NCBI GenBank assembly: GCA_013336035.1
Contig: JAAXUL010000045.1
Location: 1 to 18,663, forward strand
Reading direction: 5' to 3'
DNA length: 18,663 nt
Source of the DNA: Chloroflexales bacterium
Lineage (GTDB): Bacteria > Chloroflexota > Chloroflexia > Chloroflexales > Chloroflexaceae
Below the pieces are notes generated by a model. It was not told where the DNA came from and searched no databases. It saw only the letters and a program-made list of their open reading frames with translations. Made by a program: the position numbers and the translations under genes. Positions within the stretch are counted from its first letter, which is position 1. Every line of letters starts with the position of its first letter. Of this stretch, positions 7,336 to 15,015 are shown in pieces.

Positions 7336-7393
7336 TATGTATCGATTTTCTCAATGCACGCTTAACTATTACTTAGCTGTCGCTTAACTAAAG
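7336..7393 (-). promoter_or_regulatory. putative CHAT-SIR2/nSTAND operon promoter with three 11-bp direct repeats
   Basis: CTTAACTATTA, CTTAGCTGTCG and CTTAACTAAAG start at 7361, 7372 and 7383, exactly 11 bp apart, in an AT-rich island within GC-rich DNA. On the minus strand they read as GTTAAGC-like boxes. The last overlaps a possible -35 (TTAAGC, 7360-7365), followed after 18 bp by a possible -10 (TACATA, 7336-7341), 87 bp from the GTG start. Direct repeats of 11 bp abutting the -35 are the usual architecture of OmpR/PhoB-family activated promoters. The repeats are directly visible; the assignment to a regulator is inference. Confidence 0.5.
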
Positions 7394-7621
7394 GGAGCGG
7401 TCGCGGACCATGCGCACCAGATCGGGGCGTGCGCCTGGCCGATGCCGCGCTCGGCCACGAGGTCGTCTATGTCGGCGTCGCCGATGGCGGCCTGTAGGGG
7501 CCGCTGGCAGGGGGCAGGGCTTGGTCGGCGCAGCGCTCGCGGCCGAAGGCTTCCTGCGAGGCGGGGTCGCCGCGCAAGAGGTGCTGCGTCAAGACGACGA
7601 CGGAGCGCCGTGAATCGGTGA
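7394..7621. other. interoperon stretch without an intact gene
   Basis: No complete gene is convincing here. Plus-strand reading shows a short coding-like stretch (VRLADAALGHEVVYVGVADGGL, about 7430-7497) ending at a TAG with no good start. Minus-strand reading of about 7500-7630 gives EITDSRRSVVVLTQHLLR, which resembles the SRRxVVVL segment of TIR domains but is too short to call. It ends against the GH13 remnant, so a rearrangement junction is likely near 7620-7635. Confidence 0.35.
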
Positions 7622-8356
7622 TCTCGCGAAGGCGATCTCGACTACCTGCAATCCATCGCCCAGTGGTCCGCTCGCGGCGCAGACGGCTGGCGCTTCGATG
7701 TCGCCGACGAGATCTCGCACAGCTGGTGGCGAGACTTTCGCCCCTATGCCAACGGCTACCGGGCCGATGGCCCGCTGATCGGCGAGGTTTGGTACGACGC
7801 AAGCCGGTTTCTTCTGGGCGAGCAGCTCGACGCCGTGATGAACTATCGGTTCCGCAAGAATGTGCTCGGCTTCGTCCGTGACAGCAGCGACTGGGCCGAC
7901 AACGACAATTATGGCGCGAACCGCATCGTCCCCCTCACGCCGAGCCAGTTCGACCACGCGCTGCGGGCCGTGCGTGAGGACTACCCGCCCCAGGCCACGC
8001 GGGCGATGCTCAACCTGCTCGACTCACACGACACCAACCGGGCCCTGTACGTGCTGACGATGCGGGGCGACCACGGGCTGGCGGAGGCCAAGGAGCGGCT
8101 GCGGCTTGCGGCCCTGTTTCAGTTCACCTACCTGGGCGCGCCGACGATCTACTATGGCGACGAGGCCGGGATCGACTCCCCCTCTCGGGCGAGCGGCCCC
8201 AACGGCCCCGAGGACGACCCGTACAATCGGGCGCCCTCCCCGTGGGCCGATGAGGCGGGCGAGGTCGATATCGACGGCCCTGCTGATGTTGTTAGGGACG
8301 ATATCGTGCCCACGGCTGAACCTCAGCGATGGGGCTCGGCTGGCCCGTGGCCGTAG
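7622..8356 (+). pseudogene. GH13 alpha-amylase-family remnant (cyclomaltodextrinase/neopullulanase-like), both ends missing
   Basis: The frame opens after a TGA at 7619-7621 and has no start codon at the left end of the homology. It encodes the middle of a GH13 catalytic barrel: GADGWRFDVADEI (conserved region II, nucleophile Asp), LIGEVWYDAS (region III, acid/base Glu), LLDSHDTNR (region IV) and TYLGAPTIYYGDEAGI. About 220 residues of homology remain out of the usual 500-600. The N-terminal region with the DxVxNH block and the C-terminal beta domain are absent. Homology appears to end near 8285 after DPYNRAPSPWADEAGEVDIDGP, and the remaining residues to TAG at 8354-8356 look unrelated. All three catalytic residues survive, so decay is by truncation rather than point mutation. 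An internal ATG at 7835 could only give a fragment lacking the nucleophile and acid/base. Confidence 0.8.
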
Positions 8357-8462
8357 CAGGCGGAGCGCCTCGAGCAGGCCGAAGCGCTTTGTCATGCAGG
8401 GCTGCTCGCATTCCTCAACGTGCCCGCGAAGACACTAACGCCGCGAGACGGGCCCGTGCCAG

Positions 8463-10454
8463 CTACGGCATGCCGCCCCAGCGCGCGATCTGCTCGCGGC
8501 CGAGGAGCCCTAGCTGGAGCTCGGTAGCCGTGCCCGCCCGGTCGGGGTGGTACTCAATGCGCGCGCGCTCGAAGTACTGCACGGTGAGCGATCTGCCGGC
8601 CGCCGCGTCGGCGGTCGGGAAGGCCTCGGTCAGCGGAAGGCCGACGAGGTCGAGACCGCCGGCCTGCTCCCAGGCGCCGAGGAACGGGGGGCAGAGGCGG
8701 CGGCCGGTCTCGGGAAAGCGCTGGCAGCCTGGCAGCTCCTCGGACTCGTACGGAAGCGCGCGCCAGTCAACGCCCTCGCGCTGGAGGGCCTGCTCGCCGA
8801 GGCGCGTGAGCTGCACCTCGTACGGCGTGCCGCTGAGCTCGGGGAAGTGCTCGAAGCGCGCGCGCTCGAAGTACTGGACCGTGCGGGGCCGCCCGCCCCC
8901 TGGCTCAGGCTCGATCAGCTCCTCGGTGAGCGGGTAGCCGAAGCGCGCCAGCCCGCCCCGCGCCTCCCAGAAGGTGTGGAAGACGCCGCTCAGGCTGTGC
9001 CCCGTGGCGGCGAACCGGCGCCCACTGCGGGCCGGCGGGTCATACTCGATATAGAGGGGCGCGCCCACAGTGTCTGGGCGGAGCGTCAGCCGCCCATCGA
9101 CGCTCGTGAGGACATAGCGCACCTCACCGTTCCAGGCCCGGACCAGCGCCTCACGGCAGGCGCACGCCACCTCCAGCACGGGTGTGGCCGCGTCGGTCTG
9201 CCAGATCACATCGACCCGGCGGGTCTCGCCGGCATAGCGCTGCCAGTACAGGCCATCGGCGCCGTCGCGGGCCACCTCGCGCAGCGACAGGCCGGCCAGC
9301 ATCTCGGTCATCGCCCGGTAGGCGAGAAAGGCCGGCTTGCGCAGGCCTCCCTGCGCCGGGTCAAGCGGGTAGGCGCGGCGGAGCAGCCCATAGTGGAACT
9401 CCACCTCGCGGGCGTTGGCGACCGGCTGATCGTAGGGCGCCGTCGGCCAGGTGTCTTCGCGGAAGTCGTACCAGAACACCTTCTCGACGCTCGGGTGGGC
9501 GAGGGCCTGGAGGTAGGCGCGAGTGAGGAAGAAGGCCTGGGTGTCCGCGTCGACGCCGGGCCAGCCCTGATTGGTGGACCAGCCAAGCTCGGTGATCCAG
9601 ACGGGCCTGGGGCCGTACGTCCACAGGAGCCCATCGAGCCGGTGCAGCTCCTGGCTCAGGGTGAGCGACTGATCGCGACGCCAGGCGTCGCCCTCGGGGG
9701 CGTCGGGGCGGTACGGGTGGATGGCGATGACGTCCACAGAGGCCCAGCCGCCGAGCCGGCCAACCTGGTCGAGGTAGTCAAAGTAGTCGTAGTGGTGGGG
9801 CGAGGGCGGCTCGCCCCAGATGCTCGACAGGCCGCCGAGCACGATCCTGGCGTTCGGATCGGCGGCCAGGGCCGCCGCCCGCCCGACCTCGAGGATGCGC
9901 ACGAAGTCGGCGATCGTGTAGAGGCCGCTCTCATAGCCGGAGGCGGCAAGATTCGGCTCGTTCCACAGCTCCCAGTAGGTGATCTGCCGCCGCTCGCGGC
10001 CGTACCGGGCTACCGTGTTATAGACGAAGTCGCCCCAGTCAGTGAGCCACTCATCAGGGCGCGGGTTCTTCCCCTTGAACCAGGCGGGGTTGTAGTCGAG
10101 CAGGCCAAGGACGTTGATCCCGGCCTCGGCCTGGGCGCCGATGGCCAGGTCGTAGTTATAGAAGCCGGCCTCGTCGCCGTCCCAGTCGTAGGGGCCGCCG
10201 GGCTGCTGCTGCACCCGATCCCAGAAGATCTCTTCACGCTGCCACTGGACGCCAGCCTCGCGCAGGAGGGAGACGGCGGCGGGGATCTCATCGCTGCGCA
10301 CCCGGTTGCCGAGCGCGGCGACGACGCCGAAGGGGGTGCCCTTGTCTTGCGGCGGCAGCACCTCCGCTTGGGCAGGGGGAGAGAACGAGAGCTCGGCGAG
10401 CATTGCCGTAATCGCCAAGAGAACGCATGTCAGTCGCGCGAGACGAGGAGTCAT
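8463..10454 (-). CDS. secreted clan-A glycoside hydrolase-like protein with two C-terminal FERARFE-type repeats
   Basis: I choose ATG at 10452-10454, giving 663 residues that begin with a signal peptide (charged MTPRLAR, hydrophobic core, likely cut after PAQA at about residue 30). A TTG start 45 bp upstream would put non-signal residues in front and may lie upstream of the transcription start. The catalytic module is a GH-A TIM barrel related to GH39/GH5-type enzymes: YWELWNEPN holds the acid/base Glu166 and VWITELGWST holds the nucleophile Glu289, with VIAIHPYRP between them. The C-terminus carries two related ~80-residue repeats (from GHSLSGVFHTFWEARGG and from FLGAWEQAGGLDLVG), each containing TVQYFERAR(F/I)E and ending in an LG-rich strand. 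Such repeats are common in exported Chloroflexota proteins and may bind cell wall or glycans, which is inference. The gene stands alone between the GH13 remnant and tryptophanase; the substrate is unknown. Confidence 0.87.
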   Translation of the reverse strand: MTPRLARLTCVLLAITAMLAELSFSPPAQAEVLPPQDKGTPFGVVAALGNRVRSDEIPAAVSLLREAGVQWQREEIFWDRVQQQPGGPYDWDGDEAGFYNYDLAIGAQAEAGINVLGLLDYNPAWFKGKNPRPDEWLTDWGDFVYNTVARYGRERRQITYWELWNEPNLAASGYESGLYTIADFVRILEVGRAAALAADPNARIVLGGLSSIWGEPPSPHHYDYFDYLDQVGRLGGWASVDVIAIHPYRPDAPEGDAWRRDQSLTLSQELHRLDGLLWTYGPRPVWITELGWSTNQGWPGVDADTQAFFLTRAYLQALAHPSVEKVFWYDFREDTWPTAPYDQPVANAREVEFHYGLLRRAYPLDPAQGGLRKPAFLAYRAMTEMLAGLSLREVARDGADGLYWQRYAGETRRVDVIWQTDAATPVLEVACACREALVRAWNGEVRYVLTSVDGRLTLRPDTVGAPLYIEYDPPARSGRRFAATGHSLSGVFHTFWEARGGLARFGYPLTEELIEPEPGGGRPRTVQYFERARFEHFPELSGTPYEVQLTRLGEQALQREGVDWRALPYESEELPGCQRFPETGRRLCPPFLGAWEQAGGLDLVGLPLTEAFPTADAAAGRSLTVQYFERARIEYHPDRAGTATELQLGLLGREQIARWGGMP

Positions 10455-10488
10455 AGGCGCAGCCAGCAGTGATGAGGGGTCTCTTTGT

Positions 10489-10494
10489 AGTATA
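10489..10494 (-). promoter_or_regulatory. possible -10 box for the glycoside hydrolase gene
   Basis: The minus strand reads TATACT, one mismatch from TATAAT, 34 bp upstream of the chosen ATG and in the 90-bp gap after the tryptophanase gene. No good -35 is visible. If used, transcription would start near 10482 and exclude the upstream TTG start, which supports the shorter protein with the clean signal peptide. Confidence 0.35.
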
Positions 10495-10544
10495 GGCAAT
10501 GCGCTGCGCCCCCAGATGACAGCTTTCTGACACGGGGCACACCC

Positions 10545-11927
10545 TCACAGGGGCTCGAAGCGGGCGGTGAAGTGGCGCAGGGTGGGCGCCTGGTAGACCA
10601 TATGCAGGCCCCGGATCTGCTCGCGCCGGGCGGCGACGTACTCCAGGGCCTCGGCCAGGTAGTCGACGTGGCTCTGGGTGTAGACGCGGCGCGGGAAGGC
10701 CAGGCGCACCAGCTCGAGGCTGGCCGGCTCCTCGCCGCCGTCGGGCCGGGGGCGGCCGAACATCACGCTGCCGATCTCTACCGCGCGCACGCCGGCCGCC
10801 AGGTAGAGCGCGCCGCAGAGCGCCTGGGCCGGGTACTGGCCGGGCGGGATGTGCGGGAGCAGCGCCCCCGCGTCGAGGTAGACGGCGTGGCCGCCGGTCG
10901 GCTGGATGATCGGGATGCCCGCCGCGATGAGCTTCTCGCCCAGGTACTCGATCGAGCGCACCCGGTAGCGCAGGTAGTCCTCCTCGAGGGCCTCGCCGAG
11001 ACCAATGGCGATCGCCTCCATATCGTAGCCCGCCAGCCCGCCGTAGGTGGGGAAGCCCTCGCCGAGGATGAGCAGGTCTTTGCAGCGCTGGGCCCAGGCG
11101 TCGTCGTTCAGGGCCAGGAAGCCGCCGATGTTGGCCATCCCGTCCTTCTTAGCGCTCATGGTGCAGCCGTCGGCGTAGCTGAACAGCTCCTGGGCGATCA
11201 GGAGCGGCGTCAGGTCGGCGTAGCCCTCCTCGCGCTGCTTGATGAACCAGGCGTTCTCGGCGAAGCGGCAGGCGTCGATGAAGAGCGGGATGCCGTGGCT
11301 GTGGCAGAGGGCGCTGACGGCGCGGACGTTCGCCATGCTTACCGGCTGCCCGCCGCCCGAGTTGTTGGTCACGGTGATCATGCAGAGCGGGATGCGCTCG
11401 CGGCCCACCTCGGCGAGCGTGGCCTCCAGCCGCGCGAGGTCCATGTTGCCCTTGAACGGGTGGTAGAGTCCGGGCTGGCGGCCCTCGGCGATGAGCAGGT
11501 CGCGCGCCTCGGCGCCCCGGAACTCGACGTTGGCCCGCGTCGTGTCGAAGTGGGTGTTGTTCGGCACCACATCGCCCGGCCCGCAGACCGTGCCGAAGAG
11601 GATGCGCTCGGCGGCGCGGCCCTGGTGGGTGGGGATGACGTGCTTGAGGCCGGTGATCTGGCGCACGGCCTGCTCGAGCCTGTAGAACGAGCGGCTGCCG
11701 GCATAGCTCTCGTCGCCCTGGAGCATGCCGCCCCACTGCGCCGAGCTCATCGCCCCCGTGCCCGAGTCGGTGAGCAGGTCGATCAGTACGTCGTCGGCGT
11801 GCAGCAGAAACAGGTTGTGGCCGGCGGCGGCCAGGGCCGCGCGCCGGTGCTCGGCTGTGGTCGAGCGGATCGGCTCGACGCTCTTGATCCGAAAGGGCTC
11901 GATGATCGTCCGCGGCCTGAAGCCCAT
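10545..11927 (-). CDS. tnaA: tryptophanase (L-tryptophan indole-lyase)
   Basis: This 460-residue PLP-dependent beta-eliminating lyase would cleave L-tryptophan to indole, pyruvate and ammonia in the cytoplasm. The N-terminal EPFRIKSVEPI, DLLTDSGTGAMS, IPTHQGR and GGQPVSMANVRAV blocks are family hallmarks, and MSAKKDGMANIGG contains the PLP-binding Lys. It is tryptophanase rather than tyrosine phenol-lyase because HFDTTRANVE has Asp where phenol-lyases have Thr, and VRAVEIGSVMFGR has Ile where phenol-lyases have the substrate-binding Arg (ERG). The start is ATG at 11925-11927, preceded by GGGGGAGGAG with ideal spacing; the frame is open for 68 more codons upstream but that stretch is Arg/Pro-rich and unlike the family. 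No TnaC-like leader peptide was convincing. It is divergent from the decarboxylase gene across a 537-bp region. Confidence 0.95.
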   Translation of the reverse strand: MGFRPRTIIEPFRIKSVEPIRSTTAEHRRAALAAAGHNLFLLHADDVLIDLLTDSGTGAMSSAQWGGMLQGDESYAGSRSFYRLEQAVRQITGLKHVIPTHQGRAAERILFGTVCGPGDVVPNNTHFDTTRANVEFRGAEARDLLIAEGRQPGLYHPFKGNMDLARLEATLAEVGRERIPLCMITVTNNSGGGQPVSMANVRAVSALCHSHGIPLFIDACRFAENAWFIKQREEGYADLTPLLIAQELFSYADGCTMSAKKDGMANIGGFLALNDDAWAQRCKDLLILGEGFPTYGGLAGYDMEAIAIGLGEALEEDYLRYRVRSIEYLGEKLIAAGIPIIQPTGGHAVYLDAGALLPHIPPGQYPAQALCGALYLAAGVRAVEIGSVMFGRPRPDGGEEPASLELVRLAFPRRVYTQSHVDYLAEALEYVAARREQIRGLHMVYQAPTLRHFTARFEPL

Positions 11928-12154
11928 CGCGCTCTCCTCCCCCGAGGGCGGCTGGCGGCCCTCTCTGTAGCGCCGGCGCCCGACCCGCCGGTCGGCATCG
12001 TGAGCGTATGCCGTCGCTGCTGCGTGAAGCCCTGATTGATCGGGGCACGTTCGACCGGGCCACTGCCGATCCGGAGGTCGATCTAGCCGAGGAGCAGGGC
12101 GGCCCCGCTCACCGCCGAAATGGCGATGCACTACGACCCGATCGCGCGCGCTCC

Positions 12155-12169
12155 ATCACGACACGTGAT
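12155..12169. promoter_or_regulatory. operator-like inverted repeat ATCACG-ACA-CGTGAT
   Basis: A perfect 6-bp inverted repeat with a 3-bp spacer lies about midway between the two divergent genes. Its size fits a dimeric helix-turn-helix regulator site. No regulator gene is adjacent, so the binding protein is unknown. Confidence 0.45.
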
Positions 12170-12288
12170 AAGGCGCCGGTAGCAAAACATGTACCACCTG
12201 CCAGTTAGCCTGTGGCCTCGGGCACGCCCACCACCTGCGACCAGGGCGGCGTAGCGAGCTGCGCGCGAGGCGATGTTGGCATACTCGG

Positions 12289-12300
12289 TGGTCGCGACCA
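12289..12300. promoter_or_regulatory. 12-bp perfect palindrome TGGTCGCGACCA
   Basis: A perfect uninterrupted palindrome 165 bp upstream of the decarboxylase start. It could be a second operator; in DNA this GC-rich a chance palindrome is possible. Confidence 0.3.
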
Positions 12301-12392
12301 GACATTTGAGGTGCAGCCGCTGCCCGGGAGCGCCGGTCTGGCGTGCGTCGTGCTACATCGCCTGGCACGGATTGGCGATCATCACGAGGGAA

Positions 12393-12412
12393 GGGCGCGG
12401 CCCTGCGCGCCC
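12393..12412 (+). promoter_or_regulatory. leader hairpin GGGCGCG / CGCGCCC
   Basis: A perfect 7-bp GC-only stem (12393-12399 with 12406-12412) with a 6-base loop ends about 52 bp before the decarboxylase ATG. No T-run follows, so it is not a typical intrinsic terminator. It may be a leader structure, if transcribed. Confidence 0.35.
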
Positions 12413-12464
12413 CCGCGACCGCTACGATTCCCGCCCTACAGGCATTACAACGATGTGAGGCCCA

Positions 12465-14660
12465 ATGAGCGACAACGGTCCTGCCGACGAAACCCCAAAT
12501 GACTCCCCGTTGGCCTCCTGGTTTCTCGGCCCGAAGGCGGAGCACAGCGACCTGTGGTTCGAGCTGATCGCCTACATCTTCGAGGACTATACCCACTGGC
12601 GGATGAACTACTTCCCGAACGACCCGATCGTCATCAGCCGCGAGCGCCGTCGCAGACACGATCGCTGGCAGGACAGTCTTAAGACCGACCTCGACTCCAT
12701 CCTCAACAACCTCAAAGCCCACTTCCCATTTTACTCGCCCCGCTATATTGCCCATATGCTCTCCGAGCAGACCCTGCCGAGCGTGCTCGGCTACTTTGCG
12801 GGGATGCTCTACAACCCCAACAACGTGACCGACGAGGCCGCGCCCGTCACGGTCCGGCTCGAGCTCGAGGTCGGCCGGATGGTGGCCAGCATGCTGGGCT
12901 ACAGGCCCCAGAAGGCCTGGGCCCATATCTGCTCGGGCGGGACCGTCGCCACCCTCGAGGCCCTCTGGGTCGCGCGGATGGTGCAGTTCGTGCCCTTCAT
13001 CGTGCGGGGCTACTGCGCCGAACACCGGCTCGACTTCGTGATCAAGACCGCCGACGGCCGGCGGGCACCGATTGGCGAGCTGAGCGACCGCGAGCTGATC
13101 GGCCTACGACCGAACGAGTCAATCTTTATGATCCGCAAGCTCGCGCGGTTCGAGGTGGAGCAGATCGGCCGCGAGCAGACGGCGGTGATCGGCGCCATCA
13201 ACGCCTTCGTGCAGGCGAGCGAGTATAACGTCAAGCTGCGCGGCTGCGACGCGGTGATCAAGCAGACGGGCATGCGGCCGCTGATCTTCGTCTCGGCGGC
13301 GGCTCACTACTCGATCAAAAAGGCTGCGAACATCCTCGGCTACGGCGAGGACAGCGTGCGGCTTGTGCCTGTGACCTCCCACTTTCGCGTCAACACGGAG
13401 CTGCTGCGCTCTATGCTCGAGCACGTGCGCGAGCATGAGTACATCGCGGCCGTGATCGGCATCGTCGGCACGACCGAGGAGGGCGCGGTCGACGCGATCC
13501 ACACGATTGCGGGCCTACGCGACCAGCTGGCCCGGGCCCGCAACCAGTCGTTCTGGTTCCACATCGACGCGGCCTGGGGCGGCTACATCCGCAGCCTGTT
13601 CTGTGGCCACAGCCTGGAGGCGACGGCTGGTCGCGACCTCGACGCGACCTACGCCCTGCTTGCACAGAGGATCAATGCCCGCGAGACCATCTCGTGGGAC
13701 TTCGTGCGCGGCCGGCCTGGAGCGGGCGCAGGCCACAACCGTGGGGAGGAGATTGCCTGGGACAACCCCGACGTGTACAAGGCCTTGATCGCTATGTCCG
13801 ACGCCGACTCGATCACCATCGACCCCCATAAGCTGGGCTATGTGCCCTACCCGGCCGGTATCATCGCCTTTAAGAACGGCCTGGTGACCGAGCTGATGAC
13901 CCAGCGTGCCCGCTACATCTCCGACGCGAGCGAGGGCATCAAGTCGATCGACGACATGGTCGAGATCAAGGCCGTAGGCCCGTACATTCTGGAGGGCTCG
14001 AAGTCGGGCGCGTCGGCCACCTCGTGCTGGCTAGCCCACAAGACTATTCCCCTGACGGTGCACGGCCACGGCAAGATCATGCGCACGACGTTGCTGAACG
14101 CCAAGAAGCTTTACTGGCACCTCCAGCACCACCGCAAGAACTTCGCGGCCTTTGAGGAGGCGTGCGGCTTCAGCCAGAGCCCCAGGAGCCGCTTCTCGTA
14201 CCCGTTCACCTTCCAGCCGCTCTTCAACCCGGACACCAACATCGTCTGCTTCGTGGCCGTGCCGATGGCCTGGCGCGAGGCCAGGCTGGCGCCTACAGAT
14301 ATGCCGCTCAGGTGGATCAATGAGCTCAACCGGCGCATCCACGACGATCTGGACATCCCCCAGCTGAGCCGGGGCACCCAGATGCCATACGTGAAGGAGT
14401 ACTTTGTCTCCAACACGACCTTCGAGAAAGGGCAGTACACGAGCCAGTCGATCGAGCCGGTCCTCAGGTCAATCGGGGTCTCGTCGCACGAGTACAACGC
14501 CCACGGCCTGGTGGTCCTGCGCTCCACGGTGATGAACCCCCTGCACTACACAGCCCAGGCCGAGGGCATCGACTACCTGGCGGGGTTCGTCAGGCATCTG
14601 CACAAAGTGACGCGCTACCTCATCGTGCAGGTGTACCGGCTGATGACCGAGGAGGTGTGA
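12465..14660 (+). CDS. group II PLP-dependent decarboxylase, tyrosine-decarboxylase-like
   Basis: This 731-residue enzyme belongs to the group II (glutamate/aromatic) amino-acid decarboxylase family, which removes the alpha-carboxyl from amino acids to give amines. Visible landmarks are CSGGTVATLEAL (157-168), the ring-stacking His281 in AAAHYSIKKAA, the PLP-pyridine Asp368 in HIDAAWGG, and the Schiff-base Lys456 in SITIDPHKLGYVPYPAG. The block YILEGSKSGASATSCWLAHKT and the C-terminal VVLRSTVMNP closely resemble bacterial tyrosine decarboxylases of the Enterococcus/Lactobacillus type (about 620 residues). The protein is some 110 residues longer, with extra sequence near 180-260 and 380-440. 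The start ATG at 12465-12467 follows GTGAGG with short spacing. A tyrosine-to-tyramine reaction is the best guess, but aspartate, DOPA or tryptophan cannot be excluded. No amino acid/amine antiporter gene, usual beside acid-resistance decarboxylases, is adjacent. Confidence 0.9.
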   Translation: MSDNGPADETPNDSPLASWFLGPKAEHSDLWFELIAYIFEDYTHWRMNYFPNDPIVISRERRRRHDRWQDSLKTDLDSILNNLKAHFPFYSPRYIAHMLSEQTLPSVLGYFAGMLYNPNNVTDEAAPVTVRLELEVGRMVASMLGYRPQKAWAHICSGGTVATLEALWVARMVQFVPFIVRGYCAEHRLDFVIKTADGRRAPIGELSDRELIGLRPNESIFMIRKLARFEVEQIGREQTAVIGAINAFVQASEYNVKLRGCDAVIKQTGMRPLIFVSAAAHYSIKKAANILGYGEDSVRLVPVTSHFRVNTELLRSMLEHVREHEYIAAVIGIVGTTEEGAVDAIHTIAGLRDQLARARNQSFWFHIDAAWGGYIRSLFCGHSLEATAGRDLDATYALLAQRINARETISWDFVRGRPGAGAGHNRGEEIAWDNPDVYKALIAMSDADSITIDPHKLGYVPYPAGIIAFKNGLVTELMTQRARYISDASEGIKSIDDMVEIKAVGPYILEGSKSGASATSCWLAHKTIPLTVHGHGKIMRTTLLNAKKLYWHLQHHRKNFAAFEEACGFSQSPRSRFSYPFTFQPLFNPDTNIVCFVAVPMAWREARLAPTDMPLRWINELNRRIHDDLDIPQLSRGTQMPYVKEYFVSNTTFEKGQYTSQSIEPVLRSIGVSSHEYNAHGLVVLRSTVMNPLHYTAQAEGIDYLAGFVRHLHKVTRYLIVQVYRLMTEEV

Positions 14661-15015
14661 GGCGTGCATCGGACGCGGGCGAGACGCCGGAGGAGGCCCT
14701 GGCCGAGATCGACCGTACCCTCGGCGGGGCCTACGGGCCATACCTGGAGCCCTGCTCCTTCCTGATCGAGGCGGAGGGCCGGGTGGTCGCGGCCAGCCTG
14801 ATCACGCGCTGGGCGGAGGCGCCCCTGGTCGCCTTCGTGATGGTCGCGCCGGCGTTTCAGGGCCGCGGCCTGGGCAGCGGGTGCTGCGCCGGAGCCTGGC
14901 CGCCCTGGGGGCCGCGGGGGAGGCCGAGCTGGTGCTCTTCGTCACCGACGGCAACGCGTCCGCCCAGCGGCTCTATGCGCGGCTCGGATTCGCCGTCTGC
15001 GAGCCTACAACGTAG
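14657..15015 (+). pseudogene. GNAT acetyltransferase remnant, frameshifted and N-terminally short
   Basis: The frame begins with GTG at 14657-14659 inside the GTGA overlap with the decarboxylase stop codon, but the sequence starts directly at GETPEEALAEIDRTLGG, so the first strand and helix of a GNAT fold appear to be missing. The acetyl-CoA-binding motif A follows (FVMVAPAFQGRGLGSG). At 14879-14882 the frame breaks: reading on in the second frame gives VLRRSLAALGAAGEAELVLF, then VTDGNASAQRLYARLGFAV and CEPTT before TAG at 15013-15015, exactly the expected end of a GNAT. One G missing from the GGG run at 14879-14881 would explain it. This is either a true pseudogene or a sequencing/assembly error in a homopolymer. 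The substrate is unknown. Confidence 0.82.

Larger units (their letters stand above)
11928..12464. promoter_or_regulatory. 537-bp divergent intergenic region between tnaA and the decarboxylase gene
   Basis: I see no convincing gene here, only short Arg/Pro-rich frames on both strands. It should contain the promoters of both divergent genes, but no strong -35/-10 pair stands out. It holds the palindromes at 12155-12169 and 12289-12300 and the hairpin at 12393-12412, described separately. Confidence 0.6.

Noticed and set aside
8357..8462. Coding continuation after the GH13 remnant (QAERLEQAEALCHAGLLAFL)
   Set aside because: It is an open stretch after the stop with no start and no clear similarity to GH13 C-termini; too short and generic to call.
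8547..10472. 641-codon plus-strand open frame
   Set aside because: Antisense to the glycoside hydrolase gene, which has a signal peptide and both catalytic Glu motifs.
11928..12131. 68-codon N-terminal extension of tryptophanase, or a TnaC-like leader peptide
   Set aside because: The family start (MGFRPRTIIEPFRIKS) has an excellent Shine-Dalgarno at 11930-11941, the extension is Arg/Pro-rich, and no short Trp-containing leader with its own ribosome binding site was found.
12008..12208. 66-codon plus-strand frame in the divergent intergenic region
   Set aside because: No Shine-Dalgarno, no recognisable domain, and composition like shadow frames.
12156..13025. 289-codon minus-strand frame
   Set aside because: Mostly antisense to the decarboxylase N-terminus; no motifs.
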